A DNA stretch of 64,000 nucleotides from Fasciola hepatica (GCA_948099385.1 CANUEZ040000202.1:2798001-2862000), one strand, 5' to 3'. Counted from the first letter of the stretch, positions 1 through 15,479 are shown. Notes: generated by a model from the letters alone, not told the origin. Translations and numbers: made by a program.

Positions 1-3000
1 GACTATTCTTACGGGAATATAACAATAATACTAATCCTTTTTGAACGAAAGAGTTTCTTGGAGTACTTTTGGTGGTCCATCCAGTTTATGAATGGTCATT
101 TCTACGAGTACGTACATTGACCTCTTCAGTTCCCATATTTTTGAGAATGACTTTTCACTGACGACGGCCATATCCTTTTTCTTCTTAGTTACATGAGAGT
201 TTCTTTTTCAACCATTTTATCCAGATATAAATTTCAACTAATGATAACCAGGCCGGTGCTCTTATCCATTCTGGATAAGATGGTTTGTGGACTTATTTCA
301 AGCCTTTCAATGCTTTCTTGTTTCTTCAATTTATAATCCCCTTCTTAGCATGTGTCCGAATCAAATGATTGTAAGTTGGTGGCAACAGTGCGTTTGAAAT
401 CATCTATTCCTAAACAACAGCTGGTGTATCCAGTCTAAGAAACTGGCTTGATGCCATGCAGTATGTCATGTCATGACACGTTAGGCTAAGGACAACATAA
501 CAAAGAGCCCCACGATAATGGTTCTGTTGTTGCTACCCTCCAATTCAATGGGGTTAAAATTTGCATCCCTCTCGAACCGTTCACCTAGGGGTTGGATGCG
601 CAGTTTGTTCCACAGTCGTGGGGTGGTGTGATCTCATTTTCGTGCGCATATAACTTCAAGTGATCCATCCGCCTCGTTATCATTGCTATCATGAAACGAA
701 TAACGCGAATAATGTAAGCAGATGCAAGTCCACACAATATTTCCCTCACGTCACCACATTGTCCCCTAAGCTATTCAATGTGATGCAATTGACTACTGAA
801 CAAACCAGTGAAATGCTGTTTGTTACCAACATTATTTTTCTGTATTTAGATTTTCTTCTGCGCATAACTTGGCTAGTACATGACACCACGTTCTGATGAC
901 TTGCTCTCTATTTTACATGCATTTGTTGTAGTACTGTTCTTCAGACCAACTGCTGCTCGACTTCCTCAGGTCTGTCATCGTGACAGATCTGCTAAAGATG
1001 AGACACAATATTTTGTTGATTGTGTTGTGAGAAAAACTCGAAGATGATTAGGCAACTCACTATGGGAAATAACTCATTGACAATAATTACCCGTTTTAAC
1101 TAGTATAAACATTTTGATCGGAAAGAAAGTTATACTACTAGAATAGGAATACAATTTGAGTAGATGAAGATTCCCCCTATTTAATGGACTGAAAAACACC
1201 CCGCTATATGGTTCATGTAAAACGCATCCTGGCGCCTGTTTTTTAAGCTACCGTAGGCATACATTAGAGGCATAAATGTGCCTCTGTGTTGAGAGTACTC
1301 AGCCATATGTTTGTCGCCTCACAGATTCGAATTCAAACGGAATTCTAATTGCAGCATCAATGCATTTCACAGCGGACTCACGAAGACACTCATTTGAGTT
1401 GTCCTCATTCGAAAACCACTCTCGGGATTCAGCATTCACTGGACCAAAGTGAACGGACGACTCGCCATTCTAGGATAACCTCATTGGTTGTCTGCCCAAA
1501 CATACAACTCCGGAGAGACGGGCTACACTGAAACAATCGGAGGTTTTTCACTTTGAATTCTGAGTGGCACGAAAAGTAATTATATTTCAAGACCACAAAG
1601 TAAAGTTGTAACTTACAAAAGTGATGTGGTTTCCATGCCGTTCATTCTTGTTCATCGTTCCGCTGATCTTGGGTTCATTCACGGAACGCCTAGCAGTTGC
1701 AACAGTTCATACCTAAGACTTGTACGCAGTTGTGCATATGCTTGTCACACTGAGATGGCCTGGATGTTGCTTTATGACGAATAAGGTACAAGATTTTTAT
1801 AAAATGTTGGTTCCTGAATTTTTTTCTGAATACTCTGTTTTATCACTAGTGGCGAAATTCACCCCTAAGAAATACGACTTTAATGCTTTCCATTCTTGGG
1901 TTTGGGGAGTGAAATTTGAAGCACTGAATAAGAATATGTACCGGAACTATCACAATGTCCTTCCAAAATCACGGGCACCTGTATCAGCTGCATTTCTTAG
2001 TTAGTTTTCGTGTGTGAAGTGCCATGTTCTAGTCACAGCGGAAGCGGTATGCATTCGTCTCTACAATCTTCCGTTGAGCGTCCCAAAAAACAGTTCGTGC
2101 TAGCGCTAAGGCTTCGTTGGCCCACCCCCTATCCATAAACTAACCACAGATCAGTTGATCCGACTAATGACAGCAGACACCCATTCACGTTCCAGAGACG
2201 GATCGAGGTCACGCATATGATGCTCGATCCTCTCTTCTCCACTTAATTTTAACTCACCGCCTTATCTTGATTTCTGTTTTGTTTACCCAACACTGTTCAT
2301 ATGCAATGTGATGTAATGGCATGATTACGAATCACTGAGAGCGAACTTGTTCGCGACCTTGTGTTGTTCTTTGTGCATGAATTTTATTTTCCTTATTTAC
2401 ATAGTGTGTCAAGAGCAGATCATTTTGTCTGGGATGCCTTTTGCTTGTGGTGGAAAAGTCTAACAAAAAAGCGAAAACATGAATCAAGCGAGAAACCATT
2501 CATTCTAGGTTATGTTAATCATCGTAAACCCACATTCATCATTTGAATCCAATGATCCATTTAAGAGTGCAACCAAGCTATGCGATGAATATCCATTTAT
2601 ATGAACCACAATTACTTTGTTCTCACTGACCATTCCGGCAACATACAGTGATAACAACCGTATTGGAACAAGTATCTGCCTGATGAAAAATCATCATTGA
2701 ATACCGAAAATGTCTCATTCCAGTTGTCTCATTTGCACAGAATGCTGCCTTCGTATGTATGGCTGCATTAGTCACTTCTTATCCTCTATTTATTTGTGAT
2801 TGTTTACCATCTTGGAAATATCCTTGTATATATTCGGCAACATAAAATTTCCAATTTTGCCTATCAAAGAAGCACAGCGAAACTGGCACATATTGCAACC
2901 ACTATGTTTACATGGAAAAAATGAGAAATTACTGACTGAGATCCTGTAGAAAGAGGTTATGAGGGGAACCAGCAAATAGTGATGAGCCAGTAACATATAT

Positions 3001-4779
3001 CCAACAATGAGACTACTTATATTTGTGGTGGGATGAGAATCCGTCTTGTTCATGGCAACAACCATTTTCTCTGATTTTGTTCACAAAAACTCAAAATTTG
3101 AACATCGCGCAAATGTTGAAGTTAATGCACAACTTGCAAATTATTGTGAACGGGTTTAATTTTAAGGACTTTCAACAAACATAGTGTACCTTCCTCCAAC
3201 TACAATGCATTTACGAAAACACTCAAATCAAAATGGATAAAAATCCTTCTGAAATATTTGTACATTTACTACAAGCATATAGTGTAATTTCTCCCAAACG
3301 TTGGATGTATTATTTGATTTTTGTTTGCACATATTTTACAAGTACTTTCGTTTTTCATGAGTTATCAAACTACTTTCACTGGTTAATCTCGATGAAATGT
3401 TTCGCGGAATTTCAGAATTCATCTGTGCTCTTTTTCCATCTAAAGGCTACTGACCACATGATGTTTTAACCCCTGCGATACTCAGCTGCTGACACCATCA
3501 ACCATATTGTGAACAAACCGCTCATTGTTAGCTATTTTCAGCCACATGGAGGTATTTGTATTCCGCTGGCAATTCATTTAAACAGTCGACATAAACCTGT
3601 GGATAGTGAGAAATAAGCCATCAAATGCTTCCTAAACATGTATGAACCACATGAGTCGTAATTACTAATTATCTGCACATTGTTCTTTATGGGTCGGCAG
3701 TATGAGAAATGGTGATCAGATCTATTTGGGAGTACACGATCAGCTCCTTGGGCGCCATCAATCATCATGCATGGTATGGTACTGATTACAAATACCGGAT
3801 GAGCAAACATAATTCCAAAAAAATTGTCCTTACCCCGTTTCGTCACTGTCACTTCACTTAACATTTTCAGTGTAACCATCATATGAATAATCTGTCAGAG
3901 GTAGCGCTAACATGAAAAAAACTCGATTTATCCAGTTGTTTATTTTCTGTCTACCAATATATTTATTAAACGCTAAATCTAGGAAGGAGTGAGAAGCGGA
4001 AACGTCTGTGTTTGTTGTTGCTTCTCATCAAATAATGCCAACTACGCGGTTGGGAGTCCGTGTACACCCCCTGTACACCTAATAGTTCTTGGCTGACTTT
4101 GAATCCATCTGTCTTTTGAACGAAGCAGTACCTTTCTAAACTTTGTCAAAGAAAAACCCGAGTGAGCCTATTCAAGAGTCTTACGACCACGGTCTCCTAT
4201 CCGAAGTTAGCTATCCAGACCTTTGTACAACAAAGGCCTTCCCGCACTTTCTTGTCCCTAGGGCGAGAAAGGATCTGTGTGAATTATCCATGTTTTTTAG
4301 GGATACACAACCGGTGAGACCAAGTCGCGGGCCAAGTGGTAATTCATAAACTCAAATATTTTTCATTTTCTGTATAGTCTTATGAATCAGGAAACAGCGA
4401 GTGTGAACGTTATTCCTTACTGCTGCTCGATTTTCTCTCAACTGTGTCCAGCTACATTTGTGTTCTACATTTACCAGTTCACTGTACACATCGAGTCGAT
4501 AGAGCTGCGAAATGTGCTCCAGTAGCTTGTTCTCATTTACTATCTCACCTATTTTCGGGCCATTTACCTCTGACCAATCTGCCTTTGCTAACAGCAGGTG
4601 CAATACTTAGGAATCACTTGATGCACGAGCACTGACGATCCACTAAGTATACAGGCGGAAACTTCGACGAAACCGGAGAGTCAGAATTGATCAATATATT
4701 ACTCAGAGGATATCCTCTTCCCTGAATGACTAAAAACATTTAGCACCCTGAAAAGTGTCTTCTACTGTGTCACGTTTAG
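1..4779. other. AT-rich sequence without a recognised gene
   Basis: I read both strands and saw no protein family, RNA gene or mobile element that I can name. Short open frames of 60-100 codons occur on both strands, but at this length and base composition they are expected by chance. The stretch is best taken as intergenic or intronic DNA. Confidence 0.5.
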
Positions 4780-4833
4780 TTGTCACAAAATACCTTCAGA
4801 GGACATTGTGCTTTAGGAAGACGGAATATTTTA

Positions 4834-5451
4834 GGATGCAAGTTAAGCTGTCTCCGAACTATAACTCGCAACTGCTATGTGACTATTTCGGTAGAAAGAA
4901 TAAAAGCGCACATGCACGAAAATGGTGTATTCCTAATCAAAGAACGAGATATACAAGAGTCAATCTCAGAACAAGAATGTCCAATCGAGGGTGAGCTTTC
5001 AATCGATATCACTTGGACTCAAATAATCTACATGTGATTAGTGTAAATGACAATGCAGATCACGGTATAAATAGATCAGGGATGAGCGAGTGTAAGACAA
5101 ACGAAACAGTAGTGAATCACGAACGGGATGTCACCATGCAAGAGGAAGCCTCACGGCATCATGTGACTGATTCAATCACACAACAGCTACCACTTCAGTT
5201 GTTTCGCATATTGCCGAATTTGTACACGCAATTAGATGAGCTAGCTAGTTTCTGTCAACCCGTTAAAACGGATGGGTACGTAACATAATTTCGTGTACGT
5301 AAAAGCACCAGCTTCTGAGAAGAGACTTATCATGCGGCGGGCAAAATCATTATCCAAGTTGGATCCACTTGTACTTTATCCTGTGGTGCACTGCCTCTGC
5401 GCCATAATTATGGCAAGATTCCAATCGCATGATCCACGGACTAAATGCTAA
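4834..5451 (+). CDS. candidate three-exon coding unit, function unknown
   Basis: Three open segments join in frame through two candidate introns. The first exon is open from about 4834 (acceptor-like TTTTAG just before it) to 4990 and ends in phase 1. Intron 4991-5058 (68 nt) starts GTGAGC and ends GCAG. The second exon, 5059-5275, encodes a charged stretch followed by an amphipathic leucine-rich segment (QLPLQLFRILPNLY). Intron 5276-5324 (49 nt) starts GTACGT and ends AG. The last exon, 5325-5451, starts GLIMRRAKS and ends in TAA at 5449-5451. The splice at 4990/5059 resolves an apparent frame change between two overlapping open frames. Introns this short are common in trematodes. I do not recognise the protein and found no ATG start, so upstream exons would be needed. 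Chance joining of open frames in AT-rich DNA remains a real alternative. Confidence 0.33.
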
Positions 5452-8400
5452 TTTTCTGTTATTCAAGAAGCTGCTTAGGACCTTCTCGTAGTAAGTGAAC
5501 ATTTCACTGAACTAGGGTAAATATACTGGATATTCAATAGACCTCGTTCAGGCTGCATTCATGCCTATAACAAACCGAAACATTCTTTCTTTGGGGAGGG
5601 TAAATCGAAAATTTTCTTTTGAACCACGGCAATATGTATATAGTGTTTTATCCAGAGATATCTGGCTCGGTTCTGACCATGCGCTCGAAGCAACCTTATG
5701 ATTCACAGTTAATTAAACAGAATGGTTCCTGACAAAATAAGCTGAACATCATTACAAAGAACAACCGTCTTTGGTGATCTTTCCATTCACATTTTCATAA
5801 ATAATATGGTTCTATGAATGATATGTTGTTAAATATCAGATAAGAATACCTGAATTATTCAAAACAGGTAAGTAATATGAAAAAGAGCCTGGTTATCTTG
5901 GTTTAGATTCTCAATCATTTATCAGTTTACCAAGGTAAATCGATTCATTTAGCAGCAGTGTTACCAACATTACCGTATTTGGCTCGTCACATAACGATAT
6001 AAAATGACGACTCATTATGCGTGCTTTTTTGTGATCCTTATTTGTTATGGATTGTGTTGCAGGTATTGATAGTTTTTACTGAACAGAAATTGGTATGAAT
6101 TTACGCACGATGCTTTTGATTCATGTGACAATCAAGAGGAATCATCTCTCTAAAACAACGGAAGAAAAATCCTCAGGTGATCCACGGTTAGGTGGAATAT
6201 ATTTCCTGAGGGCAGAAACTGCTGCTTGTGAGGCTCCAGCAAACATTTTACGGTAAAATATGGGGTAAGCATCCATCCAGTTGTTTTACGGAATTCCTAC
6301 ACAATTAGTGGAAAATTCATATCGAGAATTTCCTCTCATCATTTCAGGTTTCCTTGTCGTTCTTTAATAAATGAGGCTCAGGAAAAAACTCAATTCTGAA
6401 AACATAAAGAACTCAAAAATCATCTTTCAAAGAGGTTTGAGGTTACCTGTTTTGGATTCTTCGAACTCAAACATGTATCCGAGCCAAGCCAAAATGTACC
6501 GCAGTGATAAATCGTAGAAAATTGTCAATCAAAACAACCTAAAACTTACTTGTACTGCCGCATGTTATGAATAATAACCAGGAGGCTTAAGTTCAGTGCA
6601 ATAACTTAAAACATCAACATCGAAAATATCCACTTGTGTTTCGGTCACAAGTTCACAGCATCATGTAATGGGTGGCAAATTAGCAAAAATGTTTTGGAAA
6701 GACCCGAAATCCAGTGGACAAGTGAAAGTCACGAAAAAGAGGAAGAGAATAAGAATGCAAACACGTCCCTTTGTTGGGATGCACAATAAAATCAGTGATT
6801 CAATAACCGTGTACTTTGCACTCCTAACAGAAAGCAGTACACATCCAAGTTGGCCAAATAAACAGAACACCAATCTCATAAATTTCAGCAATTACCGAAA
6901 TGAATAGCAGGAGATGGGATTTGCATAGCATGATTTATCATGCATCTTGAACCCTCAACGCACGATTGAAAACCATGGAAGCGTTGTACAGTTCTTTCAT
7001 CCTTGTTAAGAATCAGCAGCATTGCACTTCCACCAAGGCCCCACGGGAACTTGAAACCAGGTTGAACGATCGTGAATCGAATACATTAAAAGAAAGGCTA
7101 TCTGGGCTGACTTTCAACTGTTTTTTGCACATCTAAACTACATGATACTGCACCCTTTCGTCTTTGGCTATCGATGCCCAATCACCAACAGTGTACACTT
7201 ATCCTGTGCTCGTAATTCTAGTGTACCGTTGCCACCGCCATTCACACTCACCCAAATAACTATCACTGTTTGATGCAAATCAGGAATGTACCAGTTCCTG
7301 TAAAAGAGCAGAACAATCAGTGAGGTTTTGACACTTTCGTACCACCTGTTTGAATTGAAACGGAAATATATAGCTCTAGGACGAAAGTATTGCAAATTGA
7401 AGAGTAAATGATTAAGCAATGAATCATCGCCCAAGGGAGAAACGACACTTGCGTGCAACTTGATTTTCTAACTCCCAGATGAACATTCTTTTGACTTTCA
7501 GGAAAGAAATGAAATCATATATAGTTTTGGATTTGAAAACGGCGTACCACAGCTCAGTTCATGTGAATATGATTCCCTGTGATAATTCATGATCAAATGG
7601 TTCGTTTTTATCGAGGAAATGTCAGCACATTTCGTAGAACTTTCAAGGGGTAGATATGTGTTTCCTACAAACCCGAGTAACATTCGGAACAAAACACATT
7701 TGGATTTTTCATTGTACATTACCGGAAAATAAAGTTATCACGGCCCGTCCTAATCAATGCACTCGTAATGTTCGCAAACATGCAAAATATATACTGATCG
7801 AAGCAATTAATTCTCAGTATATAACTAGGGTTGTTGGGGCATACAGCGAAATCGGAATGCGCTTTCGTTCTGAGTAACACCGTGGCAAGTCTGCGTTTTA
7901 CGACTATTTACTGTTGGACATTAACTGTTGGGAGTCTCCGAGCTCGTTTCATTCTCAAGTAAAGATACTGGTCGTCGGAGCGCGATGATAAAGTACTTTG
8001 CTGTCCTGCCACCTCTTATTGAAAGTGAATGGTCTAGCGAGACTGGGACACCACCCTATAAACCACACGGTAAAGTGATGTGTGTCAGAAATTTTGAAAA
8101 TAAAAAGATATCCAATACACCAAATCAAATTTAAGTGCAATCAACTTATGAGGTTGCCCATAGTCTTGATCCCTAGTTATTCAGTTTTATTCTCTATTTT
8201 TGTATCTATCCAATCCTTTCCGATGTGCACCCATCATGGGTAGAAAAGGTTCAATGCTGACACTTACCTTTTGTTAGTAGCTAGGCGCATAAGATTCACA
8301 TCTGAATCAGTTCGTCAAGCCCCAGTTCACGTTACAATCTGAATCGATCACATGATCCCACTGCTACGAGGCCAGTGGTTAGGAATTTTGTGAACATACG

Positions 8401-11400
8401 CTATTGCTGAAAACAGGAAAATACGCTCATTATTCTTGCACCTGTGAGTTTATACACTTTGCGTTCATTGTTTTGCCTAGCCGCCACTCGAAGATCGACC
8501 CGAACTATAATCTATCATTCATATGCCCAAACCATTTATATGATCTCCAACAGTGATGGAGACATATTGAAATTTGGATATATTTGCCCCATTGTAACCA
8601 TATTGCAACCCTCGTTTTTGATTGTCACAAACGAAATCAGTCTTTGACCGCAGTGTCATTTCACATGCATCGGATGGTTTGCCAACCTGGGACGCGAAGG
8701 ATCGACTAAGAGGCTTGTCTCTGTCTACTGGTCTCTTTATTGATCGCTTCTTGATCACCTGCTTCGGTCACACTAGAACTGGTCTCTGGTCACAAAAAAA
8801 TGATATTTACGTAAGTAGTTCTGATCGCATGTTGTGGTGCGATGTGCATTTGATGAACACACTTTGTGTAAAAGTCATAGACGCGCCAGTTTCCAGAGGG
8901 GTTGCATTTCCAAATAATTTAAGTGTAACTCTGAGGTCGAGTATCAAATGTTTTACTGATCCAAGCCATGGACCGGCTATGCTGGTTATAGTGATTCTGT
9001 GGTAGTAAGATTTGGATTCGGAAGGGCACAGGTGCAGTCTACAAACATGAGTTGGCAGTCAATTCAGTGAGTCAACACATCTTCACGGAACGGAGCGCAA
9101 AACTTGTTTCTTGCCTATCTGCCTCAAAACAACCGAATATTGCAATATATGCCATTGCATTCGGCGCTCAAGTGACAGTTTTCCAAGTCCATGTGATAGG
9201 TCCACGAAACTATATGACAGGTTGTGACGTCAGCCTTAAACTGATGTCGACGCGGTATCAACTGTCCTGATTGCGTCATTAAAGAGACCTGAACTGTAAC
9301 GTATGTGAAGGACGATAACGGTAGGGTCCATTCAAGAAGGGCGTTTGACTCACTTCTGTCAAAGATATCCTGAGTGATCTGCCATTGTTAAAAGGAGTCG
9401 CAGTTTTACCACCGTTTATTTTGTCTGTTAGGGTAGAAGAAACAAAACATATCATCATGCCAGGATAAACATGACCTTATCCATTTGACTTAGGATGTAG
9501 GCCCTGATGATTCAATTGAATCATTTGTAACTCCAAGTGAATCCAGAAAGATTTCCATGAAGAATAACTCGCAAAACGTAAAAATTCTTGATCGGTTTGA
9601 AATACGATTGGAGAGATATAAGACTGAATATATGAGTGCCTTGAACTGAAACTACATTCTCGCTCTTAAGATATGAAAGACACTGAGTCAGAAACACAAT
9701 AATTTGGCGAAACTCATTGTGGAACAAACGAAGATACAAATGCAGACTTAACAGAAAAATAAATGGCCAAACGTTTACGAAAAATAGGACAACCCGATTT
9801 ACGCCCACATTTGACGAAATAAGATCAGTGAGGTGCATCATTTAGGGTTTCTTGGAAGGTCGAATTCTGTGCAGTTTAGTGGTGGGTGGGGATGATGGTC
9901 ATGAAAGGGCGAAGTTACATACGGAACTTATGCAAAGGCTGAGGGAAAGACCGCTCCGTTGAGAATAGCTAGCAATATTTTGAAGGTTATCAAATGTTAT
10001 TTATTTTCTCTCCATTCGATACAATATGACAAATAGTAAAGACATCAGCTAACGTCGTTCCTTTTCCGGATCCAGACCAAATGATAAGAACTTAGAAGGG
10101 GGTAAAGAACAAAAGCCAGCAAAAGGAGAGTCATCAATTAGGAGTTCGGACGACTTGTTGACCAAGCCAATAGTCGTGATACCGCCCTCAAACAATAGGT
10201 ACATTATTCCAGTAAAGTATCCCAGGGACCGACAACATGCTACCTCTGATGCAACAACGGTCTGAGAGATAAGTCAAAAAGTGGAGATTAGTCACAAAAT
10301 GTACACCCAACAAGTTTACAGAACTGCTTCAAAATTACTGCTTCCAATGGTCCAGATAGAATACGAAACATCATTCTATTTGGCTTAAATTTCAGTGTGG
10401 TGTGTCTCAGTTATTTTTCCAATCAGAGACAAACAATAACGCACCGGCACTTACATGTTGGAATACCTCGGTCGGTTGTGACAAAGGACACCCTGAAGGA
10501 ATTGGATTGCTGTCGAAATCTGTAGAAGTGATAAAGAAGTTGTTTAGAAAAAAATTCACACCGAATGGAAAAGTAACATTTTAAGTCCTATGCCTCAATT
10601 ATGGTTTTCTTCCTCACGCCGTACATAGCCGAGTTATGTTTTTTTCTTTCTGTCATTCCACATCTTCATTCCTCGCAGTTCTACCTGATTGAAAAAATGC
10701 TCACATTTTGTAGAATAGAATCATGGAACCCAGTAGGCAATACCTATTTGAATAAGAATTTGAAAGATGAGGACGATCATATCAGTGTCTATTTCAACAG
10801 CCAACGAAAGTCAAACACTGGTAATTGTGGATGAAGTAGTACATTAGTATCTGACGCGTCAGTTGGTTCCTATGTGTAATGCTTGAATCAAAGTAGCAAA
10901 TAAATTCACAAGCCCGATTAGCCACACGACGGCATGGCAACCTCGGCACATTTGATCATCTGCTTGGAAGAAGCTTCTGGCTGAAAAACGTATTATACGA
11001 TGGTCGTACTGACCATCCGATGGCAAGCACACTCCATCCGATTTGTCCCACAACTCATGTAGATGACATGATCCTTGAATACTGAACATTTTTTGAGCTG
11101 TGAAAACCGGAAACCGCCTGATATCGACTGACTTTTGAATCAGTTTATAGAGCGTACACATTGCCATGCCATCAAGCTGTCTGGCCACGTGTTCCGTTAG
11201 CTTTTTTTCCGCCTGCTTGTGCTTAGACACATTTATTGAACATATGTTTGCATCTGTTTCAAGCCACCAACACGCTTGCCAAGACAAGGACTTAATTCTC
11301 CCGGTTTGCTATGCACTTTTTCAGGCAAACCTGACAAATCACAATCAGTCTCCAAAATGTTTCTTGTGATAACATACGTCTTCCATAGAAGTCTGTTTGC

Positions 11401-14400
11401 ATTGCATCTCCATATTTTTCGGAATCGTCGCTCAGTTATATTGTCATACTATTTGTAGGTACGGTACACTGAATATTCGGCATGTTCTAGCCCTTAAAAT
11501 CAGTCATTCTACGTTACGGTCGCGCTGTGGATGGTTGCAGTAGCAATGATGCATTCATCCACCCACTAAACATCTCTTCAGTTACGATCATTACAGAGAA
11601 CAGTGTGCGCATAGCTCCCTTCTCCATAGGAGAATTGGTAAGTTTCTTCTTATGTCAAAAATAACCTCAGGCTTTGGTACCGATGTCTAAAAATCACCAA
11701 ATTTGAAACATGGTACAGTTTCTCTGACCGATATATTTACCTCTCTGCGGAACAGTCTTTTGCTGGTTTTCTACTCCCGACTGCTGGAGAACCGTCACCA
11801 ATTTGTTTATACCCAAACCTAGTTACTTCGGTAGCATCGATGAAAGCTTCGTCTCATTGTTCGAAATTGATTCAGTCCTCAACGTACAAAGCTTGTCATT
11901 CTTGGATGTTTGAATTATTCTATAAACTCTCCCGAAAACCCCTTACCTTCTGCCCACGAAGCAAAAAAGTCAACTAAGAATGTTGTCGCTTCCTTTGTAC
12001 ACCATAAATAACCGAATTTGTGGATGGATCAGCGAATTTTGTGTAATGTGTTTTTTCTAGACTAATCAACTGCTTTTAATTCTGTTCCGCGGAAAATCCT
12101 CCTCCGTAGACTGGGAATTTTTGGATGGTATAAACTTTCATCAGCATGTTTGTCGGAAGAATTTACCAACAAAACTCGGTGCACACGTGTAGGTTTGAAA
12201 ACATTCAAACCCTAATGAACAAGAATGCTTCAAGGAGCTGTTCATTCCCCCTATTTATTTTGGCGCGTACATTAGTGATCTTCCATCCCGTGCTCCTGCA
12301 AATTTGTTTAGATATGCCCATGATGTGGCTCTTTGGCAAGCTGTTTCTGTAACCAATGATGTCAATCATTTTTGCAGTAATCTGTTTCGTATTCATGATT
12401 TCTCTGCTGGATCCGGTTTCAGTTTACATTTTTCCAAATGTTTTGGATACATATTCTGCCTTTTTTAAAAAGTTTTATCATTATGATCTAACTGTCACTT
12501 CTACAGAATTACGAGGTACAGTGGTGTTAGTCAAACACTTATGAATCATCATCGATGCGAATTCGAAGTGATCATCTCACACTTCAAGCTGTGTTAAGAA
12601 ACTAAGCCGACCATCTAAAGTGACCCGAAAGCTTAGACAAATTATTGTTGAACAGAGTGTTTTTTTCCTTTTTCGTCTATCATTGTTTTTTTATTCTTCT
12701 TTTATGCACCTATGTTATTTTTGCGGTTCTTGGGAAGAACCATTGAGATTTCCTCTGTTGAGCTCTTTCCATGATCAGTCGGATATCTTTCACAGCTTTA
12801 AGCGAACTGTATGCTAAGAGAAGTGAACTACACCTGACCACAGGTTAAAAGTTTGGTCACAAATCCTTGTAGACAACATTTACCTGGTGCACGCTGACCT
12901 ACGCAGGCAATGCTCTTTTTCTTCTACACGTTCCTACTTTCGATTCATACCTTCTTCATTACTGTCAATAAACGTTACGTCCTTTCCTATGTGGTCCGAG
13001 TCCTTAGGAAATGGGCACGAGTTTCAACAACATTTTTGGCAACTTGAATATCCATTCTTTCTTTCTCATCCACGTTGTTCTATATGATGCCAAATGTGTA
13101 ATCATGTTGACTAAAATGCGGATTTCTCTCTGCGCAAATTTCATCAAGTGCAAATACACAGACGAATACAAATACGAATCTTCGCTACCCTTAGGTGATC
13201 TTCATGCGGACCTAGTAGAACGGTTTTGTACAGCGCAGGAAGAACAATCAGTCGGTCGTCACGATGCTATACTCCTCCAAGTTGTTCGCATAACTTTCGA
13301 ATCCTAAAGAAACCGTGGGTGCTCTTGTTTCACTTCGGCTTGCTAGCATTTCTTGATGGCCGAAACCTCTGACGAGTAGGATCATTAGGCGTATTCTCGT
13401 TATTGCACCCTCCACACAGGAACGGCCGGTGACATAAAATTGCACTGTTCAGCTGCAGCCAAATGCCAGTATTTTGATAGAAACCGATGTAGGTCGAAGT
13501 AATTAAAAACAACAAGAAAAATACTCCATCTTTGCATCATGGCTTCTGAGCAACCGGCAATCGAATTGGAAATTCTAGCACTTGGTGGTGAGTGACGGTT
13601 ATAAACTCCAACCCAAGAAGGTATATATGAGGACATCATACTGATCGCAATAACGACTGCGCTTCTTTCGGTATCTGCAGGTATTTTCTCTCATCATAAT
13701 TCAGAAGCCGACAAGTTCAGATGGTCGGGCATGTATCATTTTGACGCTTTGCACTGACTCCAAACTCATATCATCCGTGATTAGCACTGCTGATGCTAAT
13801 GCGGTTCAAGAAAATTTCATTCATTCCGACATGTGATCCATAGTACAAAGTTGATTAAAACACAACCAACGTCATCATGTGAATACTGTTCATCCTCCTT
13901 CAGAATTAGTTTGTGTTATAAGCTTATCGGTTTTAACGGCCAGGCTTTCGATCGAACTCTCTCATTTACCAAAAGTCGACACTCTCCTGATGACTACTCA
14001 GTGCCCCTACAATACAACTGGTGCTCGTCTATACGTTCCCCTATACATGTACACCCTATAGAAATGCTGAAATTAGTTTACACTCTGTAATATATTCGCA
14101 TACAACATACCGTTCTTTCTTTTGTTTAGTCCTCAACAATGTATAGGAATACCGTACGGGGGCAACAGGCTATAAAAGACTGTCAAATGAAATGGGGAAC
14201 TTTATTAGCTAGAACTGAACCCCGGTCGTTTTTTCCTAAAAAACAAGATGATATACGATTTTATCACCGCCGACTGACTAACGCATTTCCCTTCTAGCAC
14301 GATTTACTTCTGATTTCATTTCACGCAGATCAGTCAATAAAGTAACCATCACAAGTACACCGCTCACAGACTGTAAAATTGTCAGCTGAAGTGCATTAGA

Positions 14401-15479
14401 CAAACCACAGACTACGAGTTCAAAGCACCAATCTCCTGAAGGTCTGACAGTCAGAAGGAACACGAGGCAGACAAGTCTTGACTAAAATGTGGGCGACAGT
14501 GTTTGAGTTCATCTGTGTACGTGCGCATGTAAGCTCAAGCTAGGACCAGTAAATATATGGGGCTGATTGGATTTATCAGTTTTAATATGGCTGTTGATTG
14601 CACACACTCCAGTGGAGTAACGAAAATCAGCCGTTCCTCACCGAAGGGGTGCAAAAGCCAAATCACGACAATCCATTTGGTAAATCTTATCGGCGAGATT
14701 GAGCGGAATGCAGAAAAAACAATAAAGGGTTTGAACCAACGATTTCGGGAAAGAGTAGGCTCTTAGCTGTTTCAGTTGTAGGCAGGCTGATAGAAATATT
14801 GAAGAACGAGGTCGGTTGAGGTCAACACAAAGTTACATCGGCCAAAGATGACCAATAGCGAAGGTGTGTCACAGTGGCTTTTCAAACACTGGAGGTGGCA
14901 AACAGCAAATCCTCCGAGTACCAGGAAGTAAATTCATCAGTCACGGTTGTCGGTGCGCTGAAATCTATGAGGTAACATAAGGGCAGCATTTTGTATTGTA
15001 CGGCGTAGTATTAAGAATGTTCATAAATTTGGCAAGATGTTGTTTCTTTTAGAAAGGACGGGAACCGAATATTGTCACACGGAGAAGAAACACTGCTAAA
15101 AACAGCCATTTTAATCGCGGTGGTTATTATGGAGATTCTGTACGACTTAATTTTTGTTAAACAGGACATGCTTTAAATGAAGCACCGCAAAGTTTAAATG
15201 GATGGTTACACAGGACGGGTAATTCTATTTACGCGACGTACTAAAGGATGTGAGCAGTATGCAAAAAAGAAAAAGTACAGGTCCATCAAGACAAGACCGC
15301 ACCTTGGCGTGAAGTTTTGGCTTCCATGCCTTCGTGGACCAATACTCTAGGCAGGATGACTTTCTGAAGCTGGAGATACAATCATGCCTGACAGGTCAAC
15401 CGGTAGAGACCAAACGAAGTCCATCCTAAGAATCGCTTTATGAACAACATCTGATTATATTCTCTATGCCAATGGAGAG
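5452..15479. other. long stretch without a recognised gene
   Basis: No family match, RNA gene or clear repeat was seen. The longest open frames are 8622-9005 (+, 127 codons) and 10859-11287 (-, 142 codons). Neither shows a recognisable motif or clear splice context, and open frames of this size are expected by chance in 64 kb of such DNA. Some exon-like pieces with splice-like borders occur around 7.9-8.1 kb, but I could not join them consistently. Confidence 0.45.

Noticed and set aside
8622..9005. 127-codon + strand frame as a gene
   Set aside because: No motif, start context or splice support was seen, and this length is expected by chance in 64 kb of six-frame sequence.
10859..11287. 142-codon minus strand frame as a gene
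   Set aside because: Protein-like at first sight, but no family, no consistent splice borders and overlapping + strand frames of similar quality.
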